Positions 7,412-13,940 of a DNA stretch of 17,823 nt are shown here, in pieces. Within the stretch, counting starts at the first letter, position 1. Each line of letters begins with the position of its first letter. The position numbers and the translations under genes were made by a program. Source of the DNA: Elusimicrobiota bacterium (GTDB lineage: Bacteria > Elusimicrobiota > Elusimicrobia > Elusimicrobiales > UBA9959); contig DMES01000028.1 of NCBI GenBank assembly GCA_003450815.1, positions 1 through 17,823 on the forward strand, written 5' to 3'. Below the pieces are notes generated by a model. That model was given only the letters and a program-made list of their open reading frames with translations, was not told the DNA's origin and did no database searches.

Positions 7412-8749
7412 ATGAACGAATGTAAACGCCGCATATTGGTTGCGGACGATGATCAGCTGCTTAGAACTCTGGCTGCGGATATCCTTTCTGAAAAATACGA
7501 TGTCATGCAGGCCATAGATGGACAGGACGCGCTTGAGAAGGCTCTGGCCTGGCGTCCGGAGCTTGTTGTAACCGACATTATGATGCCGCGCATGCACGGC
7601 TATGAGCTTTGTGAGCGCCTCAAAGGCCGCAACGGGATAAGCGGCGTCTTCGTAATAGTAACATCCAGCAAGTCTTTTTCTACCGACAAGGCACAGGCCA
7701 AGGAGGCGGGAGCAGATGGTTATATTGTAAAACCTTTCGCTTCCGCCGAACTGCTTGATATGGCGGCGGACTTATTCGCCAAAAGCCGGAGTGCGGCCGC
7801 AACCTCTCCAATGACTGAGCCGATCGCACCCGCAGAGGTTTTGAATATCGCGGCCCCTGAGTACGCTCCTGTATCAACGAGCCCGCTTCCGGTATATGTG
7901 CGCTTCTGGGGAACCCGCGGTTCGTGTCCCACCGGGGGGGTTAATACGGTGCGTTACGGTGGAAACACCTCTTGTACCGAAGTCCGTATAGGGAACCTTC
8001 TCCTGATAATTGATTGCGGAACGGGATTGCGCGAGCTTGGCAGCGCTATAGCGCAGGAATTCGAAAAAAAACCGGTAGAAGGCCATATTTTCGTAGGGCA
8101 TACACATTGGGACCATATACAGGGGTTCCCTTTCTTCGTCCCGCTGTATAATTCCCTTAACACTTTTAAAATTTATAGCGTGCGGGGGGCGCACAGCAGC
8201 CTGAAGGGCGTGTTTAGCGGCTCTATGGCTTTAGACTATTTTCCTATTCCTCTTTCCAGCCTGTCCGGCAAAGTAAGTTTTATAGAGATGGCCGGCCCCG
8301 TGGACCTGGGGGTGGCAAAAGTTTCATTCCATTATCTTAATCATCCCGGTGTCTGTATCGGTTTCCGCATTGAGGCGCAGGGCAGGGTTATCACCTACCT
8401 GAGCGATCACGAGGATTTCAGGCGGCTTAGCGGGAGCAGCGACATGGCCATACGGCAAGAAGCCGCAGTGGCCGCCTTCGCGCAGAACAGCGACCTTCTT
8501 ATCAGGGAAGCCCAGTACACGGAGGAGGAATACTTGTCCCGGAAAGGCTGGGGACACAGCACATTTGACGATGCGGTGCGTTTTGCCATAGACACGAAGG
8601 CCAAGCGCCTGGCTATTTTCCACCATGACCCGGACCATACCGACACGATAATGGACGCCCATATAAAGTATTGCAAGGAGCTTGTAGTTAAGGCCGGCGC
8701 GGCGATCAATTGTTTTGCGGCTTGGGACGGCCTTCGGGTTGACCTATAG
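7412..8749 (+). CDS. Response-regulator receiver fused to metallo-beta-lactamase-fold hydrolase
   Basis: 445 aa. Residues 6-122 are a CheY-like receiver domain: acidic D12/D13, phospho-acceptor D55 (VVTDIMMP), T84 and K107 (VKPF). An Ala/Pro/Ser-rich linker covers about 125-158. Residues 160-445 are a metallo-beta-lactamase fold starting with RFWGTRGSCPTGG...RYGGNTSC and carrying HTHWDH (H230, H232, D234, H235), H311, D332 and FHHDPDH (404-409), i.e. a complete two-metal site. The domain resembles phosphodiesterase-type MBL hydrolases. Phosphorylation by a histidine kinase presumably controls hydrolysis; no kinase is encoded nearby. It begins 21 nt after the SUI1 gene but has its own extended -10. 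The output substrate (cyclic nucleotide, RNA or other phosphodiester) is unknown. Confidence 0.9.
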   Translation: MNECKRRILVADDDQLLRTLAADILSEKYDVMQAIDGQDALEKALAWRPELVVTDIMMPRMHGYELCERLKGRNGISGVFVIVTSSKSFSTDKAQAKEAGADGYIVKPFASAELLDMAADLFAKSRSAAATSPMTEPIAPAEVLNIAAPEYAPVSTSPLPVYVRFWGTRGSCPTGGVNTVRYGGNTSCTEVRIGNLLLIIDCGTGLRELGSAIAQEFEKKPVEGHIFVGHTHWDHIQGFPFFVPLYNSLNTFKIYSVRGAHSSLKGVFSGSMALDYFPIPLSSLSGKVSFIEMAGPVDLGVAKVSFHYLNHPGVCIGFRIEAQGRVITYLSDHEDFRRLSGSSDMAIRQEAAVAAFAQNSDLLIREAQYTEEEYLSRKGWGHSTFDDAVRFAIDTKAKRLAIFHHDPDHTDTIMDAHIKYCKELVVKAGAAINCFAAWDGLRVDL

Positions 8750-8854
8750 ACAAGTCGTGGGCCGGAAGGCCTGTTTTCCGCTAAATCCTGCTGGATCTGA
8801 ACTATTCCATTAAAATTCATCACGGAAGCATATTCGGCCATACGGCATACGTAG

Positions 8855-9002
8855 GGGGCACTGAAAAAGTCATTTTTATTTAAAGTCTCGTCGTTAAATA
8901 AGCGACAAAAGTGGTAATAGCGTTCAAAACTGCATGGAATTTGTAGGCATATACCCAAAAAGCGTGCAGTTTTGCGTTAAACTTGTCATATTTCAGTGCC
9001 CC
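8855..9002. mobile_element. MITE-like element with 12-bp terminal inverted repeats
   Basis: 8855-8866 (GGGGCACTGAAA) and 8991-9002 are perfect inverted complements bounding 148 bp. A second, nested inverted pair is CAAAACTGCA at 8925-8934 with 8965-8974. There is no ORF inside and no clear target-site duplication outside. The motif CTGAAAAAGTC at 8861-8871 recurs inverted at 37-47. A decayed insertion-sequence end pair or a small structured RNA are both possible. Confidence 0.45.
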
Positions 9003-9053
9003 TGATTACGCGTACGGTATCTCAGATAACAGAAGCAGCGGTATTGCGCTCAG

Positions 9054-9084
9054 ACAGCCGGCCCCCCAAGACCGGCTGTTTTTT
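9054..9084 (+). terminator. Intrinsic terminator
   Basis: Stem ACAGCCGG (9054-9061) with CCGGCTGT (9072-9079), 10-nt C-rich loop, then an uninterrupted T run at 9079-9084. This is the best Rho-independent terminator in the window. It ends transcription about 305 nt after the REC-MBL stop codon. Confidence 0.75.
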
Positions 9085-9167
9085 AATGATGTGCGGCACG
9101 CGCATACGCTCAGAGATGCTCGCCAAAAGTGAGTGGCAGGCATTGCAATTTTCAATAAACAGGCAAA

Positions 9168-9176
9168 TGCTAAAAT
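9168..9176 (+). promoter_or_regulatory. Extended -10 promoter next to start codon (PAP2 gene)
   Basis: TGC followed by TAAAAT, ending 7 nt before the ATG at 9184. The TGCTAAAAT unit and its 7-nt spacing are identical to those at 16588-16596 before the methyltransferase gene. No Shine-Dalgarno sequence is present. Confidence 0.5.
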
Positions 9177-9183
9177 ATTAAAT

Positions 9184-9741
9184 ATGCAATATCTGAGAAC
9201 TCTGGATTTGACGCTTTTCCATTTTATTAATTCCGGTTTTACAAATAAACTTTTTGATTTTCTTGCCCCTTGGCCTGAAAAAGGGCTTTTTATTGTAATT
9301 GTGCTGGGCTCGTTTATTCTTATAATCGGCCGCAACATCCGCCTTAGGCCGGCAGGTTTTTTGCTGTTTACCGGATATATCCTTGGCGGCTGTGGCCTTG
9401 AACTGATTAAAGAGTCTTTTCATAGGCTTCGGCCCTGTGTCGCGTTATCGGACGCACGAGTCCTTTTTGTTAAAACCAGCCTCTCTTTTCCGTCAGGGCA
9501 TTCCTGCGGGGCGTTCATGGCGGCGGCTTATTTAAGTACGATATTCGGCAAAAAAGCCGGGATTTGGCTTTTTACCACGGCAGCGCTTGTGGGACTGTCC
9601 AGAATCTATTGTGGGGTGCACTATCCCGCAGATGTAATTGCAGGCGCTGTTCTGGGCTCGGCTTTTGGATATTTCCTCGGTCGAGTCGAAAAAAGAATCC
9701 AGCTTTCCCTGCCTTCCAACCCAAAAAATGCCAAAGCCTGA
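9184..9741 (+). CDS. PAP2-family membrane phosphatase (undecaprenyl/lipid phosphate type)
   Basis: 185 aa, all-helical membrane protein. The start MQYLRTLDLTLFHFINSGF is the usual beginning of small PAP2 proteins; an in-frame GTG at 9133 would add 17 unrelated residues and lies upstream of the -10 box, so ATG 9184 is preferred. All three PAP2 motifs are complete: K76-x6-R83-P84, PSGH 103-106, and S139-R140-x5-H146-x3-D150. Such enzymes recycle undecaprenyl pyrophosphate or dephosphorylate phosphatidylglycerol phosphate or lipid A at the periplasmic face. The choice among these cannot be made from sequence alone. The 3' end overlaps the GIY-YIG gene by 14 nt, implying one transcript and coupled translation. 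Confidence 0.9.
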   Translation: MQYLRTLDLTLFHFINSGFTNKLFDFLAPWPEKGLFIVIVLGSFILIIGRNIRLRPAGFLLFTGYILGGCGLELIKESFHRLRPCVALSDARVLFVKTSLSFPSGHSCGAFMAAAYLSTIFGKKAGIWLFTTAALVGLSRIYCGVHYPADVIAGAVLGSAFGYFLGRVEKRIQLSLPSNPKNAKA

Positions 9742-9991
9742 TTTCTGGTTCGTTTATATACTGAAATGCGCCAATGGCGCTTTTTATACCGGAATAACCA
9801 AAGATGTCGCCGCCAGGGTGGCCGCGCATAACAACGGAACCGGAGCGCGCTACACACGCAGTTTCGGCCCGGTAAAGCTTGTCTGGCAGGAAAGGCGCAC
9901 TAACAAGTCTCTGGCGTTAAAGCGCGAAGCAAAGATAAAAAGCTGGTCCAGAGAAAACAAATCCGCATTTTGCAAGCGGCTCATAAAATGA
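9728..9991 (+). CDS. Small GIY-YIG nuclease-fold protein (UPF0213/YhbQ-like)
   Basis: 87 aa, close to the usual length of single-domain GIY-YIG proteins of the YhbQ/UPF0213 type. The motifs are VYILKC at 9-14 (the GIY equivalent), YTGITKDV at 20-27 (the YIG equivalent), catalytic-type R30 with H34 and N35, and E67 in KREAKIKSW, the expected metal-binding Glu. These are putative DNA-repair-related endonucleases whose cellular role is poorly known. The start at 9728 gives the family-like beginning MPKPDFWFVYILKC; an upstream start at 9638 would add 30 residues buried in the PAP2 gene. It overlaps PAP2 by 14 nt and lacks its own Shine-Dalgarno, so it is probably expressed by coupling. Confidence 0.88.
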   Translation: MPKPDFWFVYILKCANGAFYTGITKDVAARVAAHNNGTGARYTRSFGPVKLVWQERRTNKSLALKREAKIKSWSRENKSAFCKRLIK

Positions 9992-9997
9992 TAAAAT
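9989..9997 (+). promoter_or_regulatory. Possible extended -10 promoter for the ABC-F gene
   Basis: TGA (the GIY-YIG stop codon) followed by TAAAAT. Transcription from here would start near 10004, giving a leader of about 100 nt before ATG 10104 or a nearly leaderless mRNA from the GTG at 10008. The AT-rich sequence makes chance occurrence likely. Confidence 0.3.
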
Positions 9998-10103
9998 TAT
10001 ATATAACGTGTTGCCGGAGAAGTCCTTAACTTTTTACGATTTCCCTGCGGGAGTCTTTCTTCTTCCACATAGAATAAAGTTACGGTGTGTCCAACGGCTT
10101 TTT

Positions 10104-11903
10104 ATGATAACCCTGCGCAATATTCACAAGTCTTTCGGCCAGCAGACGCTTTTAGAGGGCGCCTCGCTGCAGATCAACGACGGCGAGCGATTCGCCCTTG
10201 TGGGGCCTAACGGCGCCGGCAAGTCCACGCTTTTCAAGATGATGCTCCGCGAGGAGGAAGCCGACGACGGCGAGATACAGTTTAAAAAAGGCGTTGTGGC
10301 CGGCTATCTGCCACAGGAAAATGCGCCGGTTTCGGAGCGCACCGTTCTGGAGGAAACGCTGGAAGGGCTGGATGCCTTTGACAGCAGGCTTGAGGCGGAG
10401 GCCAAGGCCGTGCTCATGGGGCTTGGGTTTAAGGTTTCGGATTTTAACAGGATAGTCAACACTTTAAGCGGCGGCTGGGCTATGCGGGTTGCAATGGCGC
10501 GACTGCTGATAAAAAAACCCGACCTCCTGCTTTTGGACGAGCCAACCAATCATCTGGACCTGGATTCGCTGTTTTGGCTTCAGGACTATCTCGCGTATTA
10601 CCCCGGCGCAGTGCTTATCATTTCGCATGACAGGGCGTTTATAAATACGGTCTGCGGCGCAATAGTCTCCCTGCAGGATAAAACCCTGAAGGTCTACCAC
10701 GGCGACTACGAATTTTTTCTCACCCAGCGGGAAATGGAAAAGGAAAAGCTGGTGTCGGCCTGGAAACAGCAGCAGGATGAAATAGCGGATATGGAGGACT
10801 TTATCGCCAGGAACCGCGTACGCTACGCCACGGCCGCGCGGGTGCAGAGCATGATAAAACGCCTTGACAAGCTTGAACGCATAGAGCTGCCCGTTGAAGC
10901 TAAAACCGTCAAAATAAGATTCCCTCAGCCTAACCGCACCGGCGCTAAATCCCTTGAGCTTAAGAATATCAGCAAGATATACGCCGTGCCTGGACATGAG
11001 CCGATAAAGGTGTATGAGAATTTTAATTTTGAACTGGACAGAGGGCAGAAGACGGCTTTTGTGGGACATAACGGCGCCGGCAAATCGACGCTTTTGAAAA
11101 TGCTGGCCGGCGTGGTGGAACCCGACAGCGGCGAACGGGTGACGGGACTTAATGTGAAGACCGGCTATTTTTCCCAGCACCGCGAGGGAATGCTGGACCC
11201 CAGGAGAACAGTTCTGCAGGAAGCCATGGACAATGATAGGCTGAATCCCGAGCTTATGGTGAGGACGGTGCTTGGCACCTTTCTATTCCCGGGAGATAAT
11301 GTGTTTAAAAAATGCGGCGTGCTGAGCGGCGGGGAAAAAAGCCGCCTGAGCCTGGTAAAACTGCTGCTTGACCCGCCCAATGTCCTTTTGATGGATGAGC
11401 CGACAACGCACCTTGATATGCCAAGCGTAGAAGCGCTGGTGGGAGCTTTGAAAGAGTTTGAGGGCACTCTATGTTTTATAAGTCATGATCTGTACTTTAT
11501 CAATGCTTTGGCCGATCATGTGGCCCACATTGAGCAGGGAAAGGTGACCATGTATCCCGGCAATTATGATTATTTCAGGTACCGTCAGGAGCAGCTGCGC
11601 GCCGAGGCGGAGGATGTTCACGCCGTTCCGGCGCACGAGGCTAAAAGGGTTTTAAGCCCGGCGGAGGAGCGCGCCGACGAGCAGAAGGAAGAAAGGCGCT
11701 TGAAAAAGCTTCAGGACCAAAAGGCCAGAAAGTCCGAAAAACTTCTGGAGGAAATAGCGCTTATACGGAAAAATATAGAAATACTTGCCGCCAGGCTGTC
11801 GGAGCCTGAAATACACGCGGATTACGAGAAGGTGAAATCCATAGGCGCTGAAATCGCGGCGCTGGAACAGGAAGCCGCGGCAAAAACCGCCGAACTGGAG
11901 TAA
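10104..11903 (+). CDS. ABC-F family ATPase (ribosome-associated, Uup/YfmR/YheS-like)
   Basis: 599 aa from ATG 10104, where MITLRNIHKSFGQ is the standard ABC-F beginning. A GTG at 10008 opens the same frame, but the extra 32 residues do not resemble the family. It has two ATPase cassettes and no membrane helices: Walker A GPNGAGKS (34-41) and GHNGAGKS (321-328), signatures LSGGW (121-125) and LSGGE (407-411), and Walker B DEPTNHLD and DEPTTHLD with His switches. A charged interdomain linker lies at about 203-268, and a C-terminal coiled coil at about 519-599 resembles Uup and YfmR. ABC-F proteins bind the ribosomal E site and relieve stalling or drug inhibition. It lies next to typA, another ribosome-binding NTPase. 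No Shine-Dalgarno is seen. Confidence 0.9.
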   Translation: MITLRNIHKSFGQQTLLEGASLQINDGERFALVGPNGAGKSTLFKMMLREEEADDGEIQFKKGVVAGYLPQENAPVSERTVLEETLEGLDAFDSRLEAEAKAVLMGLGFKVSDFNRIVNTLSGGWAMRVAMARLLIKKPDLLLLDEPTNHLDLDSLFWLQDYLAYYPGAVLIISHDRAFINTVCGAIVSLQDKTLKVYHGDYEFFLTQREMEKEKLVSAWKQQQDEIADMEDFIARNRVRYATAARVQSMIKRLDKLERIELPVEAKTVKIRFPQPNRTGAKSLELKNISKIYAVPGHEPIKVYENFNFELDRGQKTAFVGHNGAGKSTLLKMLAGVVEPDSGERVTGLNVKTGYFSQHREGMLDPRRTVLQEAMDNDRLNPELMVRTVLGTFLFPGDNVFKKCGVLSGGEKSRLSLVKLLLDPPNVLLMDEPTTHLDMPSVEALVGALKEFEGTLCFISHDLYFINALADHVAHIEQGKVTMYPGNYDYFRYRQEQLRAEAEDVHAVPAHEAKRVLSPAEERADEQKEERRLKKLQDQKARKSEKLLEEIALIRKNIEILAARLSEPEIHADYEKVKSIGAEIAALEQEAAAKTAELE

Positions 11904-11905
11904 TA

Positions 11906-11931
11906 GTTCCTGCTTGGGAAGTTGCAGGAAC
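11906..11931. terminator. Hairpin after the ABC-F gene
   Basis: 11906-11913 (GTTCCTGC) pairs perfectly with 11924-11931 (GCAGGAAC), with a 10-nt loop, 2 nt after the ABC-F stop. There is no T run, so termination is uncertain. As after the MATE gene, the GATTACAC repeat starts almost immediately downstream. Confidence 0.4.
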
Positions 11932-11933
11932 AA

Positions 11934-12014
11934 TGATTACACGGATTAAAGCGGATTACACGGATTTCTTTTCGGAACATTATCTGTGTAATCGTTCCCT
12001 AATCTGTGTAATCA
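11934..12014. repeat. GATTACAC palindrome in the typA leader region
   Basis: This 81-bp segment begins TGATTACACGGATTA and ends with the near-exact inverse; each arm contains GATTACAC twice. The arms can pair over roughly 35 bp with a few mismatches. The right arm (11990-12014) is the exact reverse complement of 6981-7005. It ends 24 nt before the typA start codon. Motifs of this AATCCGTGTAATC kind recur between genes in many bacterial genomes. Confidence 0.65.
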
Positions 12015-12038
12015 TCTAAAATAGGAAAAACATCACAT

Positions 12039-13880
12039 ATGCCCAACAACGACACTCAAGCCCGCAGGCACGACCTGCGCAATATTGCCATTATAGCCCA
12101 TGTGGACCACGGCAAAACCACGCTTTTAGACGCCATGTTGCGCCAGACCGGCTCCTTCCACGACAAGGCGGGCGAGGAAAGAATCTGTATAATGGACTCG
12201 AACGATCTGGAACGCGAACGCGGCATCACCATACTTTCAAAAAATACCTCTGTCAAATACGGCGACACCACAATCCATATAGTGGATACCCCCGGTCACG
12301 CCGATTTCGGCAGCGAAGTGGAGCGCGTGCTCAGAATGGTGGACGGCGTGCTGCTGCTTGTGGACGCGCTGGACGGGCCGATGCCTCAAACGCGTTTTGT
12401 GCTGAAAAAATCACTGACGCTCGGCCTGAAACCGATAGTGGTGATAAACAAGATTGACCGTCTGAACTGCGATCCTCACTCCGTTTTAGATAAAGTGTTC
12501 GCCCTTTTCATGGAATTAGGCGCTACCGATTCACAGTTGGATTTTCCAATAGTATACGCCTGCGGCCGTGACGGCTGGGCGACCATGGATGCGAAAGTAA
12601 AAGGTCCGGATCTGAAGCCGCTTTTTGAAACCATAATCAAATATGTTCCCGGGCCGCTTGAAAAAGACAGTGAGCCTTTAAGGATGCTTGTGACCATGCT
12701 GGACTACAGCTCCTATACCGGCAGGATAGGCATAGGCAGGATTTTTCAGGGCACGGTTTCGGCGGGTCAGCAGGTAACGCTTGCCTCTCCGGCTTCCGAA
12801 GCAAGAACCAGGAAGGTAATGCAGGTGGTGGGATTCAGCGGGCTTTTGCGGGTGCAGCGCGCGTCCGCCCGTTCGGGCGATATTGTGGCACTAGCTGGAC
12901 TTGAGGGGATTGAAGTGGGCGATACGGTTTCCTCCACCGACGCGCCGGGGTTTTTACCGGGGCTTGAAATAGAGCAGCCGACTTTGGCTATGGGATTTTT
13001 CGCCAACGACGGTCCGTTCTCAGGCCGCGACGGGAAATTTGTGACCATCACGCAGCTGCGCGACCGGCTTTTGAGGGAACAGGAAACCAATGTGGGCCTG
13101 AAAGTGGTTGAAATACCGGGCGAAAGCGGGTTCAAGGTATCGGGCAGGGGCGAACTGCACTTGTCCATACTTCTTGAAACCATGCGCCGTGAAGGCTACG
13201 AGCTTTGCGTGTCAAAAATGGTCGTTATCACTCATCAGGAAAATGGCGTTACGGTGGAACCGGTGGAATATCTGGTGCTTGACTCGCCCTCCCAGTTCCA
13301 GGGGCCTATTATGGAATCCTTGGGGATGCGCGGCGCGCAGATGAAAGACATGGTTGTCTGTGACGACGGGCGCGTAAGATTTGAATATGTTATCTCCTCA
13401 CGGGCGCTTATAGGTTTTAAGTCGGAATTCATGACCATGAGCAGGGGCGCGGGCCTTATGCACCATAGTTTTCATGGTTTTCAGCCGGAGGGTAATTTCC
13501 AGCCGCCAAAAAGGAACGGCGTTTTTATCGCGAAAGAAACGGGCAAAACGGCCGGTTACGCCTTGAACAGCCTGCAGGACCACGGGGCTATGTTCGTCAT
13601 CCCGGCGCAGGATGTTTATATGGGTCAGATAGTGGGTGAAAATTCCCGCGGCAACGATCTGGTTGTAAACCCCTGCAAGGAAAAAAAGCAGACCAATATG
13701 CGTTCCTCCACCTCAGACCTTTCAATTGTGCTAACGCCTCCGCGCGAGATGACGCTTGAACAGGCCATTGAGTATGTTGAAGAGGACGAATTTGTGGAAA
13801 TTACGCCGCACAATCTGCGCCTGCGCAAGAAAGTCCTTGACCATAGCCTGCGCAAGCGCGGTGACAAGGAGTTCATTTAA
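12039..13880 (+). CDS. typA: Ribosome-associated GTPase BipA/TypA
   Basis: 613 aa, the normal length for this translational GTPase. G motifs are AHVDHGKTT (20-28), RERGIT, DTPGHADFG and NKID. The EF-G-like domains III and V and the TypA-specific C-terminal domain (GRVRFEYVISSRALIGFKSEF, then SLQDHGAMFVIPAQDVYMGQIVGE and NMRSSTSDLSIVLTPPR) follow. TypA binds the 70S ribosome at the EF-G site and supports 50S assembly and growth at low temperature or under stress. The ATG at 12039 is preceded by a weak AGGA (12023-12026) 12 nt away. A TAAAAT box at 12017-12022 sits between the palindromic repeat and the gene and may be its -10. It is followed by a hairpin at 13881. Confidence 0.97.
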   Translation: MPNNDTQARRHDLRNIAIIAHVDHGKTTLLDAMLRQTGSFHDKAGEERICIMDSNDLERERGITILSKNTSVKYGDTTIHIVDTPGHADFGSEVERVLRMVDGVLLLVDALDGPMPQTRFVLKKSLTLGLKPIVVINKIDRLNCDPHSVLDKVFALFMELGATDSQLDFPIVYACGRDGWATMDAKVKGPDLKPLFETIIKYVPGPLEKDSEPLRMLVTMLDYSSYTGRIGIGRIFQGTVSAGQQVTLASPASEARTRKVMQVVGFSGLLRVQRASARSGDIVALAGLEGIEVGDTVSSTDAPGFLPGLEIEQPTLAMGFFANDGPFSGRDGKFVTITQLRDRLLREQETNVGLKVVEIPGESGFKVSGRGELHLSILLETMRREGYELCVSKMVVITHQENGVTVEPVEYLVLDSPSQFQGPIMESLGMRGAQMKDMVVCDDGRVRFEYVISSRALIGFKSEFMTMSRGAGLMHHSFHGFQPEGNFQPPKRNGVFIAKETGKTAGYALNSLQDHGAMFVIPAQDVYMGQIVGENSRGNDLVVNPCKEKKQTNMRSSTSDLSIVLTPPREMTLEQAIEYVEEDEFVEITPHNLRLRKKVLDHSLRKRGDKEFI

Positions 13881-13905
13881 CCCGAAAATTGCCGCAATTT
13901 TTGGG
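13881..13905. terminator. Hairpin directly after typA
   Basis: 13881-13891 pairs with 13895-13905 (CCCGAAAATTG / CAATTTTTGGG), 11 pairs including one G-T, with a 3-nt loop, starting at the base after the typA stop codon. It is followed by a G run rather than Ts. A partial terminator or a 3'-end stabiliser is possible. Confidence 0.4.
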
Positions 13906-13940
13906 TCCGGGGGGGATGGATTGACGGAGATATTTTTATT

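Larger units (their letters stand above)
8750..9183. other. 434-bp non-coding gap
   Basis: No credible gene is seen on either strand. It holds a weak GGCC-GGAA-GGCC hairpin at 8760-8771, the inverted-repeat element at 8855-9002, a convincing intrinsic terminator at 9054-9084 and the extended -10 of the PAP2 gene at 9168-9176. The stretch between the REC-MBL stop and the terminator could be a long 3' UTR or hold a small RNA. Confidence 0.6.

Noticed and set aside
8760..8780. GGCC-GGAA-GGCC hairpin with TGTTTT as terminator of the REC-MBL gene
   Set aside because: The stem is only 4 bp and the T run is short and interrupted; the structure at 9054-9084 is far better.
8407..8958. 183-aa open frame on the minus strand over the end of the REC-MBL gene
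   Set aside because: It is antisense to strongly conserved MBL codons, has no recognisable domain and no ribosome site, and runs into the repeat element.
9133..9183. Upstream GTG start for the membrane PAP2 gene
   Set aside because: It would add 17 residues unlike the family and would lie upstream of the TGCTAAAAT box; ATG 9184 fits both family and promoter.
10464..11180. 238-aa minus-strand open frame inside the ABC-F gene
   Set aside because: Antisense shadow of Walker/linker codons; composition is not protein-like and no family is recognised.
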